From Myxocyprinus asiaticus (Eukaryota; Chordata; Actinopteri; Cypriniformes; Catostomidae), in NCBI RefSeq assembly GCF_019703515.2, contig NC_059393.1:12170001-12234000 (forward strand): DNA of 64,000 nt. Reading direction: 5' to 3'. Each line of letters opens with the position of its first letter. The stretch's first letter is position 1. A program made the translations under genes and the position numbers. Positions 21,731-33,457 of this stretch are shown here, one piece after another. Below the pieces are notes generated by a model that worked only from the letters and a program-made list of their open reading frames with translations, was not told where the DNA came from and did not search any database.

Positions 21731-22050
21731 TTTAAACGAGATATCTGCATATTTGCAAATGGTATATAATAGAAGTTTTAATGATATTTGCCTTTTATCA
21801 TAAGAAAAGTTACAGCAAACTGTTGAGGAGAGGCTGATAGAATATGTGCTTTAGAGGTAAATAAATGAGAGCTCCACAGGACGCTGGATCTGCTGAGTTA
21901 TGTGAGGTTGGTTTATTACATCTGTTTAAACGAGATATGCGCATATTTGCAGACAGTATATGATATTAGTTTTATTGATATTTGCCTTTTTCTCATTAGA
22001 CAAGACAGTTAAAATTTACAGGGAACTGTTGAGGAGAGAGAGGGAGAATG
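21731..22050 (+). repeat. Imperfect direct duplication
   Basis: Two related units of about 115-125 bases, at about 21731-21845 and 21926-22050, share ACGAGATAT, GCATATTTGCA, GATATTTGCCTTTT and AACTGTTGAGGAGAG, offset by about 195 bases. Part of the first unit's flank (CAGATATTAGATGAGC) recurs at about 25596. Origin unknown. Confidence 0.6.
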
Positions 22051-23690
22051 AAACAGGCAAGCACTTTAACATTAGGAGCTCAAACGCATCTGCCGCAGCT
22101 CTGATATGCAGACCGTTTAAATGAGACTGTGTTGCACACCGGTCTATTATTGTAGTAACACGATGGCACATAACAAAATGAACCATGATTGGTCGTTTAC
22201 ATGTCTCAGATGCTTCACATGAAAGCAGGCAATTTTCGGCCTATATCCTTTTCTCTCACTCTCTCTTTACAAACTGACCCCCCAGTGGGAGGGACCAAGG
22301 GTACGATGATGTAAAGGAGGCATTGATATTTTTGCTGTAGAGGTGGTCATGAATTAATGAGTACCATTTGTGACAAATATACGGATGTAGAGGAAGAGAC
22401 GTTTTGGCAGCTTGGTTTCCATAAATGCTTTTACTGTATTGGGGATTAAGTTTTGATTTCTGAAATTACAGTATGTTTTTATAATAGAAAGACCTCTTAT
22501 ATGTCATAATATCAACAAACATTTGATTCCTCATGACATGACCCCTTTAAATTTAGCTTTTAGAAATTTAAGCATTGGAATACCTGGAACATTGCCTTGT
22601 TTTGTTGAAAGTACTTCAAAGTGCTTAATCAAAACAAACATATTTTCCATGTAATTGCTCACTTATAGTTGTCTCTGCACATTGAACTGGTAAAGGAGAA
22701 AGTAGTTTAACATAAGAAACCAATTTGTCAGGAGTCTTATTGACACAAAACAATTTAGAAATAGGTGACAGAGAATAAAATCATGCAGTGCATGACTGTT
22801 GAGGCACTGGTGAATTTGGAAAAACTCCATCATAATCATAAATTCATATATTCACAGCCTCAGTTGAACAGAGTCAGACTGTTCACAACTAACAAGACTC
22901 TTCAGCACAGCAAGGAAGAAACAGGCACAGCACTGACTGTAAGTTTCATGAAGTGAAAATCAGTTTTGCTCATAACTTGCATATCTGGGGGTCAATCTGA
23001 ATTCAGTTAAGCAGGGGTGGGTGGGATATGCTATACTGTGGCTTCAAACTAAAGCTTTTTCCCATCATTAAGCTGAAGTTTTGGTGATGCTGGCAAAGAG
23101 GAGCTGAGGAGACTTGATGAAGTTGCAAAAGTATAATGAGGGCACATCAAACCGAATGGAATCTGCATGGGTATAAAGTAAAAAGTAAAAGTCATGCACA
23201 AACTACCCCGGGTATTTGACTGTAGCCATTATGACTAACGACCAATCAACACCATCTTATGCACAGTGGCGTTGTTAGTCTGACAGCGGACTCTCTCCAA
23301 AGTGTTAGCGGGCTCTGAACCCTAGACACAGCTGAACGCCAATCAGGTTATTTAACAAGGCAGGGGTCAAATGGCAAAAAAACTCCTCGCTCCCAATCCT
23401 TTTTGAAAGGCTGGTGTGTTAAATTTTCAAAGAGTCATGAAAAATTTAAGGCTACTACTCAGTTTAAAGGAAACTCAGAAGTAGCATTACATCTAAAATA
23501 GTATTTCTCAGGCTTCTTTAAAATATATATTTATGTGACTCTGACTTACATGACTATGCCAAACAAGTTGATCGTGTAGCCTACTAGTGTAACTAGATAT
23601 CAAGGAAAAGTTACCTAGACTGAAGTTAAAGTTGGTTCTTTTTCCTACCTTATTTTGACTTTTTAATCAGTGGGGTATGCTAAGGCAAGC
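22051..23690. other. No gene recognised
   Basis: Non-coding sequence without recognisable protein similarity or clear repeat ends. A 63-codon plus-strand frame at 22765-22956 has no recognised features. Confidence 0.4.
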
Positions 23691-24180
23691 ATCACTACTA
23701 TAGAGCACAATGGTCTAGTTCAGGAAGTAAATTTCCCATTTATTTTTCTATAGGGGAACTTATTAACCATAACTTATAAACCTTAACTAATATACGATTA
23801 ATTACAAAATAAAGTACAGACATACCGTGAGCTCCAAGTTTGTTAATCAATGAAAGATGCTTCTGTTTCAGCCATCAGTATGCATTATTTCATCTTTAAA
23901 AAAAATAATAATAATTTAAAATCATGTTTAATAGTGGAATTCCTGTTTAAGAAATATACTACCAATAAGCCTGAAGAAAAACAATCCACCAATCAAAGAA
24001 CTGTGGCGAACATACCTCAAATATTCAAATATTAGATATATTTGAATATCTTCAAATATTTTGCAATAAAATCAAATATATTGTCTGCTATTTTTCTTAT
24101 TTTATATTGTTATATATGTAACAAACTTTTAATCAACACTTTTAAGTCAGTTGTTTTATATTTTCAATAATTTTTTTCTT

Positions 24181-25083
24181 TGATGAACTCATCCACAATG
24201 CTTCATGGGATTGTAGTTCATTCACTCATTAAAAGACGTTAAAACCTAGTGCACGCTTCATGGCTCAAGCTTGTCTCCTTTGATGTCTAGTCAGCGACTG
24301 GTCCGCGTCAAGAAGTCTCCGATCACACGACCGATAATCGTGTAGTGTGCACACTTCTGCGACATGCCCAGACTAGTTTTCAAACCTGCTTGAAATCTGG
24401 CCGACTAGTTGTCAAGTGTGTGCACATCCCGATGAGCAAGAGACCGACAATTAGCAAAGGCCAATGAAATACAGAAAGAGAGCAAGAGGAGAGCATACAT
24501 TTAGAAGCAGGAGACAAAAAAAAAAAAAAAATATTAAGAAAATGAAACAATACAACACTAACGTCTCCCTACCAGCTTTAAAAAAGCAAATACGTTTACC
24601 GGTACATCCACAAGAACTTACAAGAACTTCAAGGATCTTTTTTGACGTTTTCTCTAAACGTCATGTTTGTGCGCATGTTAAATATACTTAATAGAGAATG
24701 TACCCCCTTAATTTATAAAAAATTTTCTTTTACTTTTTGCTCTTTATTATTAAGCAGTAATATACTTACTGATGTAATGACTGATGTCTCCATGAAATCA
24801 GAGAGTTCCCCCTAGAAATCCAAACATAAGTGGTCAAAAGAGATGACCTAGGTCAAGTTGTGATTGGATCACCAAAGCCCATCATCATCAAATTTTTGTA
24901 ATTTATTTGTACTTGAAGAAATTGTTAATATATTAGGAAGGAAATAACGGTACTTCAGCAACCATAGATGGCATGTCCACATTAGCAATCAAAAAATACA
25001 GAATCAAACAAACTGTACATACAGTGCATAGTGAATAAGACATTTACTTGTAGTACATGTAAACGCTTTTACTTTGAAGTGGC
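24181..25083. other. No gene recognised
   Basis: Non-coding sequence. A 75-codon frame at 24464-24691 is lysine-rich through an A-tract and is not credible as a gene. Confidence 0.4.
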
Positions 25084-25527
25084 ACCAGAGACTATTTAGC
25101 AGAGATGGGCCACTTCTATTAAAATTAATGGGAGAAATTAGAACACCCAACCAAGAGACTCTAACGCCCAACAGATGTAGATAAGAAGTCCCGCCTTACA
25201 GGTAAAAGAGCCAATCACCTTTTAGATACAGATATCACCTGTCAATCAACTCGAGAATGCGCATGCGCATTAGCTATAAAAGATGAGAAAATTGCGTTTT
25301 TTAGCGTAATCTGAGGTAAAGCAGCACCATTTATGATACCAGTGTTGTCAGATTTTACTGCTGATGTGAAATATGTACTTTGATCGTAATCTTGACCAAC
25401 CATTTTGGAGCTTTTGGTCTTTCTCCGTTCAAGTATACAGGAGCTGCACTGTCATGAATGGAAAGAGCCTCCCGAGAGCGTTCCAAAGATGCCGACAATG
25501 AACTGACTTGCTAGTAAGACTTTGGTT
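25084..25527 (-). repeat. Unclassified interspersed repeat R1, reverse copy
   Basis: Reverse complement of 15822-16172, bounded by ACCAGAGACTATTTAGCAG and AGTAAGACTTTGGTT. It is about 90 bases longer than the forward copy through indels. Confidence 0.75.
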
Positions 25528-25950
25528 GCACTCACAAGCTTGTGCAGGTCCAGCACGAGAAGCAATCTCCTGGATCGCCTGCTTGGATCAGAGGAGATAT
25601 TAGATGAGCGCTCGACGGGCTTCATTTGGGGACAATCGGTAATGTAGTTGCACCACAGGGCACCAGATGCATGTCATGCAGAATGGCCTTGGCTTAAGTA
25701 AACAGTCGTGTACCTTTTTTTTTTTTTTTTGTCCAATTATCAAATAATATTTTTTGCTTCAAATCAATGTTTATAATGTTGTGATTCATCTCAGAGCTGG
25801 TTGGTTTGGTTCATGGCTTAGAACTCTTTACAGAAGGATTTTGACTGAATGGGCAAACACTTCCAGAACCAAGATAGCTGAAGTGGGCGGGCGCTGTTGC
25901 ACTCTATTGACTAATGAGAAGTTACATGGCTTTGCACTATTTTTGTAAAC

Positions 25951-26437
25951 CAGCCTAACTGGCCCTTAGAAAAATTTGCTAAATAAACACAGAAATTAAG
26001 CTGTTGGTCATAGCTGGAAATCACTTTGCTAATTGCAGCACAAGTGCAGTTGTAAAATCCAGGTCTATTATTTTTTATTGCTTTATTACTGTGTGCAATC
26101 TGGATAAAAAGAGGAGGCAAGACAGGTAGCATCTGTCTCCACCTACTGCCTTGGCACAGTCAGCATCATCTGCTGGCTTTGGCACAGGGCATGAAACACA
26201 TCAATACGGCTCAGTAGTGCCAAGTACAAGTATAGCAGTCATGCTTAATCCAATCTGGCAAAGTATTAATCTTCTAATGTTAGCTATAATAAGTCACCTA
26301 CTTCGCAGTCTTTGGGCCTGTCAACCCCAGACCTGTACTTGGGAAATTATGTGTGGCATTAACTTTTAAGACAATCTCTTTCTAATGGATTCAGTTTAAT
26401 TTGGGGGCAACATATAAAGCCACAATCTGTTACTATT
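25951..26437. other. No gene recognised
   Basis: Short unremarkable stretch between repeats; no coding evidence. Confidence 0.4.
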
Positions 26438-27110
26438 AGGGATGCACCAATCATCAAATATCAGTCAATTCTACTGTTTAAAACAGCCAATAATCAGGGA
26501 TGATTAGTTCGCAGTCAAAAGTGGAGAAACTAATCGGACAGATGGCCTTCAACTCGTGCTATGAGTAAAAGAAATGTCTCTTGTGCGGAATTACTTTAAA
26601 CTGGGTGACAATGACAGCAGAGTTGCAATTTTTAAGCTTTCCACTGCTTGAATTCCATGATGTGAAACTACCTTTAAAACTTCAAACAACTAATTTGATT
26701 ATTCACCTTAAGGCTCCATACAGTAAGGATTATGAAAAGTTGGTTAAAGCTAAAGTGAAGCCTGCTTCAGCTAAAAGGGTCAAGCTTCATCATTCAGAAT
26801 TCAGTTATTAAAATAATTAAGAAATCTTACCAATTTAATGTAAACCTTACATGAGGCTATTCAGAATTCATTATGGGATATAAAGTACTTTTTGTTTCAG
26901 TGTTTTTTTTTATAACTGAGACAAGTCACTCTCAAATATGAAAAAAATGTAGAGACATAGAGAATAAAGGTATTATTCACATTTACTTTGAAGTTGTGCA
27001 ATTAATTATCAGTGATATAAAAAAGCATAACCAAAATATCCATGTTGGCAGATGTTGTTCTAAATAACCAGATATCTAATCAGCACACAAATGTAATGTT
27101 GGTGCATCCA
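26438..27110 (+). mobile_element. hAT-type transposon remnant with BED-finger fragment
   Basis: Terminal sequences AGGGATGCACCA (26438) and TGGTGCATCC (ending 27109) are inverted repeats of the hAT style. Between them, 26560-26811 on the plus strand reads CLLCGITLN followed by HLKAPYSKDYEKLVKAK. This resembles the CxxC and HLKxxHxxDY parts of a BED zinc finger, the DNA-binding N-terminus of hAT transposases, with the first His of the finger changed. The rest of the transposase is deleted. An 8-bp target duplication could not be confirmed. Confidence 0.68.
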
Positions 27111-28376
27111 CAATTATTACTATGTAAGTGGCAAGACTATGTGACACGATACTGAAACTCTGAAATGCATCACTACAAGAAAATTTATTCGAGTAAACTT
27201 AAAGAGGGAAACGAAAGATGGCACAAAGCAAAGGGTAATTTCCTCTAATGATGTGAGTATCTAGAAAAAGGCAGAACAACCTTACACACACACGCACACA
27301 CACAATCAGATAGTGGCATCAAGCTCTTGCCATTCTGAATGTTTAAAAAAAAAGAACACAACAGAACTCAAAATCCTGGAAAACAAAGTCCTACTATAGC
27401 TTGATTAAAACTGATACCAACCTGGGGTTCTGCCAATAAAATGTCTCCATTAAACATGGTGGACTAGATAAAGGCAGGGCTCACATAATCCATCACGAAG
27501 CTTGATTTGGCCAGCTTCATTTTATCTCCAGAGGAAATGAGATGTAGTTGAGCAGATCAAATATCAAATTAGACTAAATGACTCATGAGGTGTACAGAGG
27601 CAAAATGTCTGATGAGTTACAATGAGTCCCCTAGAATGCTTCATATTACCACAACTCCACTAGAATCACTCTATTTGGCTACAAAATATGTTTCAGGCAC
27701 TATGCAACCAAGATCCCTGTAGGTAAGGTTAATATACACCCCTCTCTGAACAGGGCGAAACGCATGAAACTCAAGAACTTGGCAGAGAGCAGTCAATCAC
27801 TGCTCTCAATTGGAAACCAATACTTTGACAGGAAAGAAAATGGTTGTTTTAAAACACAACATTACATTTTTGCAACAAGATAATGAATGTGGACATGTCT
27901 GTTAACATAGGTTTGAATTTTTTCCTGCCCTACTTTGAGTTAGTATGCTCAAGGAGTCACAGTGAACTTCTTGGCCCTAAGGCCTCTTAAAATGAAGCTG
28001 CAATCCTGAAAGTCAGTGTCAGGAAATGAGACAAACGCCAACATGGTGAGGGAAGTGGGTTATAACTCGGTGAGACCACAGCTCATTTCAAATTTCACGT
28101 CAGCAATTGGACCATAAATATTTTCCTTTTTTTTTTTTTAAGTCAGAGCAACAGCTGCTTCTGTGAACCAGCTGCTTTTCACCTCTTTAATGTCAAGTAA
28201 AAAGAGTAATGATAGTTTAAGTGTAGGAAACAAATCAGTAATATTATATAAGATATGCTGAACATCTAACAAGCAGTTTTTCATAGCCTTATATCTCATA
28301 TTAAATGTAAACATGGCCATGTTTCTTCACATAAAATGTTTCATAATGGTTCCAGTCTATAGAACAGCAGTCTTTT
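27111..28376. other. No gene recognised
   Basis: Non-coding, with no recognised repeat. A T-tract lies at 28129-28139. Presumably intronic to dennd1b. Confidence 0.4.
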
Positions 28377-28906
28377 GGGGCTTTTCCACTGCACGGAACA
28401 GCTCAACTTGACTCGACTCTGCTCGCTTTTTGGGGGTTTTCCACTGTGGATAGTACCTGGTACCTTGTACGTTTTTTAGTACCACCTCGGTCATGGTTCC
28501 AAGCGAGCCGAGCCAATACTAAATGTGACGTCAAAACCCTGCAGATCACTGATTGGTCAGAGAGAATCGTCACTACCAGCGTCACTGGATTTGCAACAGG
28601 GGACATCAACCCGCTAGTTTTAAAGTTAGCAACAGCGATAGAAGTATCATTTGTTCACGCGAATTTCAAATTGGAGCTGTGCGCAAAACCACGCCATGGT
28701 CAATAAATGATGTGCAGACGTATCTCTCGTTAGTAGCCGAGGAGAGGATCCAACGAGAGCTGGATGGGGCGACGCAACTCTGACGATCAGCCTATAATAC
28801 CACCCACGTTGAGGCTGCACTAAATTGCAGTGGAAAAGTAAGCTCAGAAAAGTAAATCGAGCAGAGCTGAGTCGAGTCAAACCGTAACGTGCAATGGAAA
28901 AGTGCC
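28377..28906 (+). mobile_element. Harbinger-type non-autonomous transposon
   Basis: The terminal inverted repeats are about 55 bp (GGGGCTTTTCCACTGCACGG at the left, its imperfect complement ending in TGCAATGGAAAAGTGCC at 28906). Both arms contain the TGACTCGACTC block. The interior keeps a plus-strand fragment at about 28680-28783, INDVQTYLSLVAEERIQREL, which resembles the Myb/SANT-like protein of PIF/Harbinger elements. No nuclease remains, so mobility would need another copy's proteins. Confidence 0.75.
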
Positions 28907-28984
28907 ATTTGAGTACATGGACACCAGAAAGCAGCTTATTGCAAGAAAGTGGCGTTTTTGTTTGCATGCACCGTATAAGCCACT

Positions 28985-29173
28985 GATGTCAAACTCAGTT
29001 CCTGGAGGGCCGCAGCCCAGCAGAGTTTAGTTCCAGCCCTGCTCCAAAATGCCTCCTTGTAATCTTCAAACACTCCTGAAGACCTTGATTAGCTGCTTCA
29101 GGTGTGTTTAATTAGGGTTGGAGCTAAACTCTGCTGGACTGTGGCTCTCCAGGAACCGAGTTTGACACCCCTG
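28985..29173. mobile_element. Small foldback MITE
   Basis: A 189-bp near-palindrome: TGTCAAACTCAGTTCCTGGA at the left and CCAGGAACCGAGTTTGACA at the right, with further pairing inside (GCAGAGTTTAG / CTAAACTCTGC). This sequence is very common in teleost genomes. It has no coding capacity. Confidence 0.85.
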
Positions 29174-30574
29174 TAAGCGGTGTACTCGTTACTCCAATAT
29201 ACATGCGGCTCGTTCACTAAGAATCTTTCTCCATAGCACCATAATTTCCCTGTGAAGCTTCTGTAAAAAACAAACATGGGATCCGAGGAAGAATTTCATT
29301 TATTCTCTGTTGCTTCACTTTATTTACAGATATTCCAGAGTTGTTGATGTGTTTGTTTCCTGAACTTTCTATTGTGATCTGCATTGGAATTGTGCTGCAG
29401 TTGTGGGGGTTCCCTCTTACGTCAAACTCCGGCATTCCCCCAATGTACAAGCGCATACACACAAACATGAGGGACAGTCAATTTTAAAATGGTGTGTATG
29501 AATGAGTATAGTTTATAGTGTATGTAATTTTCCCACTGTACTTCCATAAATGTTGAATTCTTTCCATTGTGTTGACTTGTTGTTGGACTCAACACTCGAA
29601 ACTCAAGTGTGTTAAACCGCTTTCAATTAACCCCTTAAGCGGCAAAAGGAAATTGGCGATCTCATTTACATGACATTTAGGAATGCTGCTTTCAGCAAAA
29701 CCCCTGGAATAAACCATTTTCTTAAGTGCATGTAAATGTGGTCACTGACTACTCCTTTAAAAATACTTAGCTTTTGCTCTACATTGGAGAGCTGAAAACA
29801 TACAAATAGATTCACAATGTACAATCAATATCAGAGTGTATCAACCCATTTCATAGACAGCAATTCATCGGCAGGTTTAATGAAAAGTGCATAGATACAT
29901 TTTCAAGGTCAGGCTGAATTAGTGAGTGCTGGGCTGAAATGAAAACAAAGGCTAACCCACCAGAAGTAAATTTGACCACCTTGAAATTCATTTTACACCA
30001 ATAATTTCCTTCCAGAGATTCCCCCAGATGTGCGACTCATTGTTTACTCATCCTCTTTCAAGCAGATCCAAGCAGAACAGACAAAACAAGAATAGGGAGT
30101 GGCAAATACAAGAGTTCCAAAAATTAGACCTAGTTTTCATGATTTATAATACACTTAACACTTGCTGGTAAAACTAAGCAAATCCATCACATGTAAAATA
30201 GACAGCTCTTCATTAAGATGACCATCTAAACGAGAAGCCTGGATTAATCAAATAGCAATTTTGGTCTGAATAAGGTTTTTACAACATGAGTGATTCTCAC
30301 AAAACCTGTCAAGAAAAAGCCTTGGTCATATTGTACCCCAAATCAATTATACATTTTTTTTTTTTTTTAAATGAAATTATATTTTGTATAAAAAAAATTA
30401 AGCCTACATTTAAGGCCATTAAGGTTTTTTGCATAGTGATATTATTTTCTGGACACTTAAGCACACTATACCACCCAATTCTCATAACCTGAATGCACAC
30501 AAACATTTTACTTTATTTCCATTGTTTTAAATGATGATTCTCATTACCATCACAGTAATTTTTTAGTATAAAAG
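29174..30574. other. No gene recognised
   Basis: Non-coding stretch. Open frames at 29217-29468 (minus) and 30286-30492 (plus) show no family features. Confidence 0.4.
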
Positions 30575-30992
30575 CACGGTCACATTTACATTCCCACGGC
30601 AAAATACGGCTGGCAAAATACAGCCATCTCGATGAGTGATTGTAAATTTCGCACTATGGACTTCCAGTGGCGTTCAAGTTTGGTCAACTCTGACAGGCGA
30701 ATTCACCATGTTGACCAATAGGAAGACGCTTGGTTTGGCAGTTGACCTCTCTGTGGGTAGTGCTTCATACACAGCTGCACTGAATATTCACAATGGACAA
30801 GGATAACATTTTAGCAGTAAGTTTCTTTTTAACTTCACTCTCAGAGAGTATAAAGTACAGCATTAAAAAAAAAAATAAAAAAGAAGCTGCTAGGAAGTTC
30901 GTTTTTTGCTGGTTTCACATGTGCTCAATGCCCACCCACACCTTCTCCACCCACGGAATTTCACCATGCAAAGGTAAATGTGACTGCCCCTC
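30575..30992. mobile_element. Non-autonomous DNA transposon, unclassified
   Basis: The ends GCACGGTCACATTTACATTC (30574) and GGTAAATGTGACTGCCCC (to 30990) are inverted repeats. A short open frame starts inside at 30793 (MDKDNILAVSFFL) and may be the start of a lost transposon gene. The family is uncertain; Harbinger is one possibility. Confidence 0.6.
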
Positions 30993-32010
30993 TAGGCTAC
31001 ATGAAACAATTATGCTGTTGTACAATAATTTTTTTATTAAGTTTTGCAGAACGTTATCAAAAATGGGAACAAAGCTCCATATCAATTGTTCTGAAGTGGA
31101 AATATTATTTTTAAATGTTGGTATGGGTTAATAACCGGTTAATTCCGTTCCGATATTTATATATTTTTTTCATGAAACCAAAGTCTACATGGTTTGTCAC
31201 AGAAGATGTATGGAATTACACCACTTCCTGTTGTCCCAAAAATGAGGCTTCTCTCTTTATAGTTGAACATGATATGCATGTGCAGAAGAATACATTATTC
31301 AAAAAGATGTTTTTTTTATAGGCTACAGGCTACTGTATACTTTGCTTGTTATGATTTCTATGCTGATAATATCCCCACTTAGAAAATTGTTTTTAATTGC
31401 TTTTACGTATTTTGGGTGAGGCAAGTCCCTTTTTAGAGCTTGTTTTTCCAGATCAGTTCACTTTTTTTCTTGAGAGATCTGGTAACACTACATCCGGTAT
31501 GTCATCCACCCTTAGGACAGAATACAGTCATTTAAAGAAGAAAAAAAAAAGAATGTTTTTTACCGTTCTGTAATTCCGTTCTAACCAGTTACCAATTGAA
31601 AAGGAGGCAGCGGACCGCTGGAACTGTAAGGGAAAAGTGCTGTTTCTGCTCAGAACAAACCGAAATGAAAAACATTTCATTTTTAGTCCCTAGTACCAAG
31701 GGAGTACTACTTGGTAATGAGAATTTCATGATGACCATATTTTTTCCCATTAAGATATTAAGAGTGGGCGGGAGTAAAGTGTACATAACGGTCATGAAAA
31801 TAATGTCACAATGTAAAAAATCTTAATGGTCCTAAAATAAGTATAATTTGAATCATGCAAAATGCAATTTCAACACAAAGGTTGCTCTTTTGACCTTCTC
31901 TAACGTCTAATGCTTTGTTTGGGTCAAAAACTATAAACGACCATTTAAATAGACATTAACTGGCATTCGCAACAGACTTTAGCTAAACAAAATGAGAAAT
32001 GCGAGCTCAC
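30993..32010. other. dennd1b intron sequence, nothing else recognised
   Basis: This lies downstream of dennd1b exon 2 on the minus strand, so it is the start of its second intron. No further dennd1b exon, repeat end or RNA gene was recognised. Confidence 0.5.
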
Positions 32011-32075
32011 CTTCATTTTCAGACGATGGACATGCAACCTGAAGTACCAAATCAAATGTTCTCGCAGGATTCTCG
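32011..32075 (-). CDS. dennd1b: dennd1b coding exon 2
   Basis: 65 bases beginning CGAGAATCCTGCG after a pyrimidine-rich acceptor. They encode ENPARTFDLVLQVACPSSENE and end in phase 1 before GTGAGC. The next family residue is Asp, and a G followed by AT would restore it. Confidence 0.88.
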
Positions 32076-32574
32076 CTGTAAGAGAGAAAAACTTTATCAC
32101 TCATTTTGACACACAACCGTCCCACAGGTCCAGGCTGACTTTGAAACAGTTAACAGGTCGACATGTCATTAGACAGATGTATTTTATTTATACGTATTTA
32201 GTCATGTTTGTGCATTCAGAACAGCGCTTGCGCTGTATTGGTTAGGCTATATAACACAAGAACGTCATAAATGCTGACAGTAAGAGGTGTTTACAGTGTG
32301 CACTACCTGCAAGAGGAAATATTTGCCGCTGTCAAGTGTTTAAATGGATGTGAAGGAATGCGGCTAGGCTAGTTAGCATGGCTGAGGTAAAGCGCTAACC
32401 GGTCAGCTGGACCTGTCATCCCCTCACAGTTAGCTAAACGAGCTAACCAGCGGGCTTATCAACGCCGTTATCATTCATTCAGACCTTATAAGAGACATTT
32501 ACAACGGGGGCCGCAACAAACAGGAGGGATTCGTCACGTAAACAACTGGTGACTTACTTTATCCTGCTATCCAT
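32011..32574 (-). CDS. dennd1b: DENN domain-containing protein 1B, first two coding exons (partial gene)
   Basis: DENND1B (connecdenn 2) is a guanine nucleotide exchange factor for Rab35 that acts on clathrin-coated vesicles and early endosomes. Exon 1 codes at 32574-32558: ATG and 17 bases to a GTAAGT donor. Exon 2 is 32075-32011, with acceptor TTCTCTCTTACAG and donor GTGAGC. Spliced, they give 27 residues plus one base, MDSRINENPARTFDLVLQVA then CPSSENE, the same length as the human start (MDCRTKANPDRTFDLVLKV from memory); DENND1A differs here. The DENN domain itself is in later exons, which I did not find to the left. Neighbouring c1orf53 and lhx9 match mammalian gene order, which supports 1B over its paralogues. 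Confidence 0.88.
32558..32574 (-). CDS. dennd1b: dennd1b coding exon 1
   Basis: It encodes MDSRI plus two bases of the Asn-6 codon. The donor AAA|GTAAGT is a strong match to consensus. The ATG is inside a CpG-rich stretch. Confidence 0.82.
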
Positions 32575-32900
32575 GGCTACAGCATCGCGTCAACAGCAGC
32601 TCGCGCCGACAGCGGGAAAATAAAAATACCGTCGCGCGCCCCCAGCCACGTAGTCTGCTTGCGAGGCTTCTCGTTTTTTCACCAATACCTGAAGCACAGT
32701 TGCAGATGCTGCTGCATTTTTCTCTCTCTCTCTATGCGCACTCTCGCAACTGGCCGTTTCGTTTCCCCTGGTTATGATCCTCCTTCAATAAAGCACCAGG
32801 AAGTGCGGACAACATTTCATGACGTCGCGTCGTTTGACCCACACCTGAGTCGCGCGGGTTTGTGTATGTGTGTGATGCGGAATGTAACTACAGTCTCGCG
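32575..32900 (-). promoter_or_regulatory. dennd1b: Probable CpG-rich promoter and 5' UTR of dennd1b
   Basis: The sequence immediately upstream of the dennd1b ATG is much richer in CpG than its AT-rich surroundings, for example CCGTCGCGCGCCCCC near 32630 and TGACGTCGCGTCGTTTGACC near 32820. The latter includes a TGACGTC CRE-like core. No TATA box is obvious, as expected for a housekeeping-type promoter. The extent is an estimate. Confidence 0.55.
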
Positions 32901-33457
32901 GTTTAGCGGCCACTGTATAGTGCATATATGCTTTGGAAGCATATATTCATTTTAAATAGAACAGGAGTAGCAACAAAGGCTTCTTTCATTCTAGTGTGCA
33001 TTTTTCTACTGTTGCAAGCACGCACAGACATGTCAGTTATGCTGCCCTGCATATTATTCATGTGTTTGATCCTATCTTTTTTAAATCACTTCTCAAAGAT
33101 AATAATCTTTGTGTTAAGATGTGTCTGGGGAGGAATGCAAATACACACATTATCAATGACCCAAGCAGAGCTTGTTATAACACTCTAGAGCTTCTAGTGG
33201 TAAGGCAAAGGAAGTTTAAATTCACACCACCCACTCGTTTTAAAAAAATAAGTTTGGTCAGCCTAGTCATTAAAACCTGTTGCTATGCACGGAAATGCTT
33301 TTATATTTTGGTGCATGTCCTGCTGATAAAATAATACAGGGTTTGTTTGTTTGTTTTAGTATGGTTAATGCAGCAAACTCTTTGTTTATCATGTCACTAG
33401 CATGTTATTTGGATGTTGTATGTTGAATTTTGATGTATGTAGTTGTAGTCCATTTTC
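32901..33457. other. No gene recognised
   Basis: Upstream region of dennd1b; AT-rich, with no assigned repeat. Confidence 0.4.

Larger units (their letters stand above)
23691..25950 (+). repeat. Interspersed repeat R2, interrupted copy
   Basis: Two blocks (about 23691-24180 and 25710-25950) align with the continuous repeat at 39360-40540. Shared blocks include GTGGAATTCCTG / GCGGAATTCCTG, TTGCTTCAAATCAA, GAGCTGGT..GTTTGGTTCATGGC and CCAGAACCAAGAT. The sequence between (24181-25709) is not part of the repeat and includes the R1 copy. This copy lacks the foldback element present at 39979-40453. Family unknown. Confidence 0.6.
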
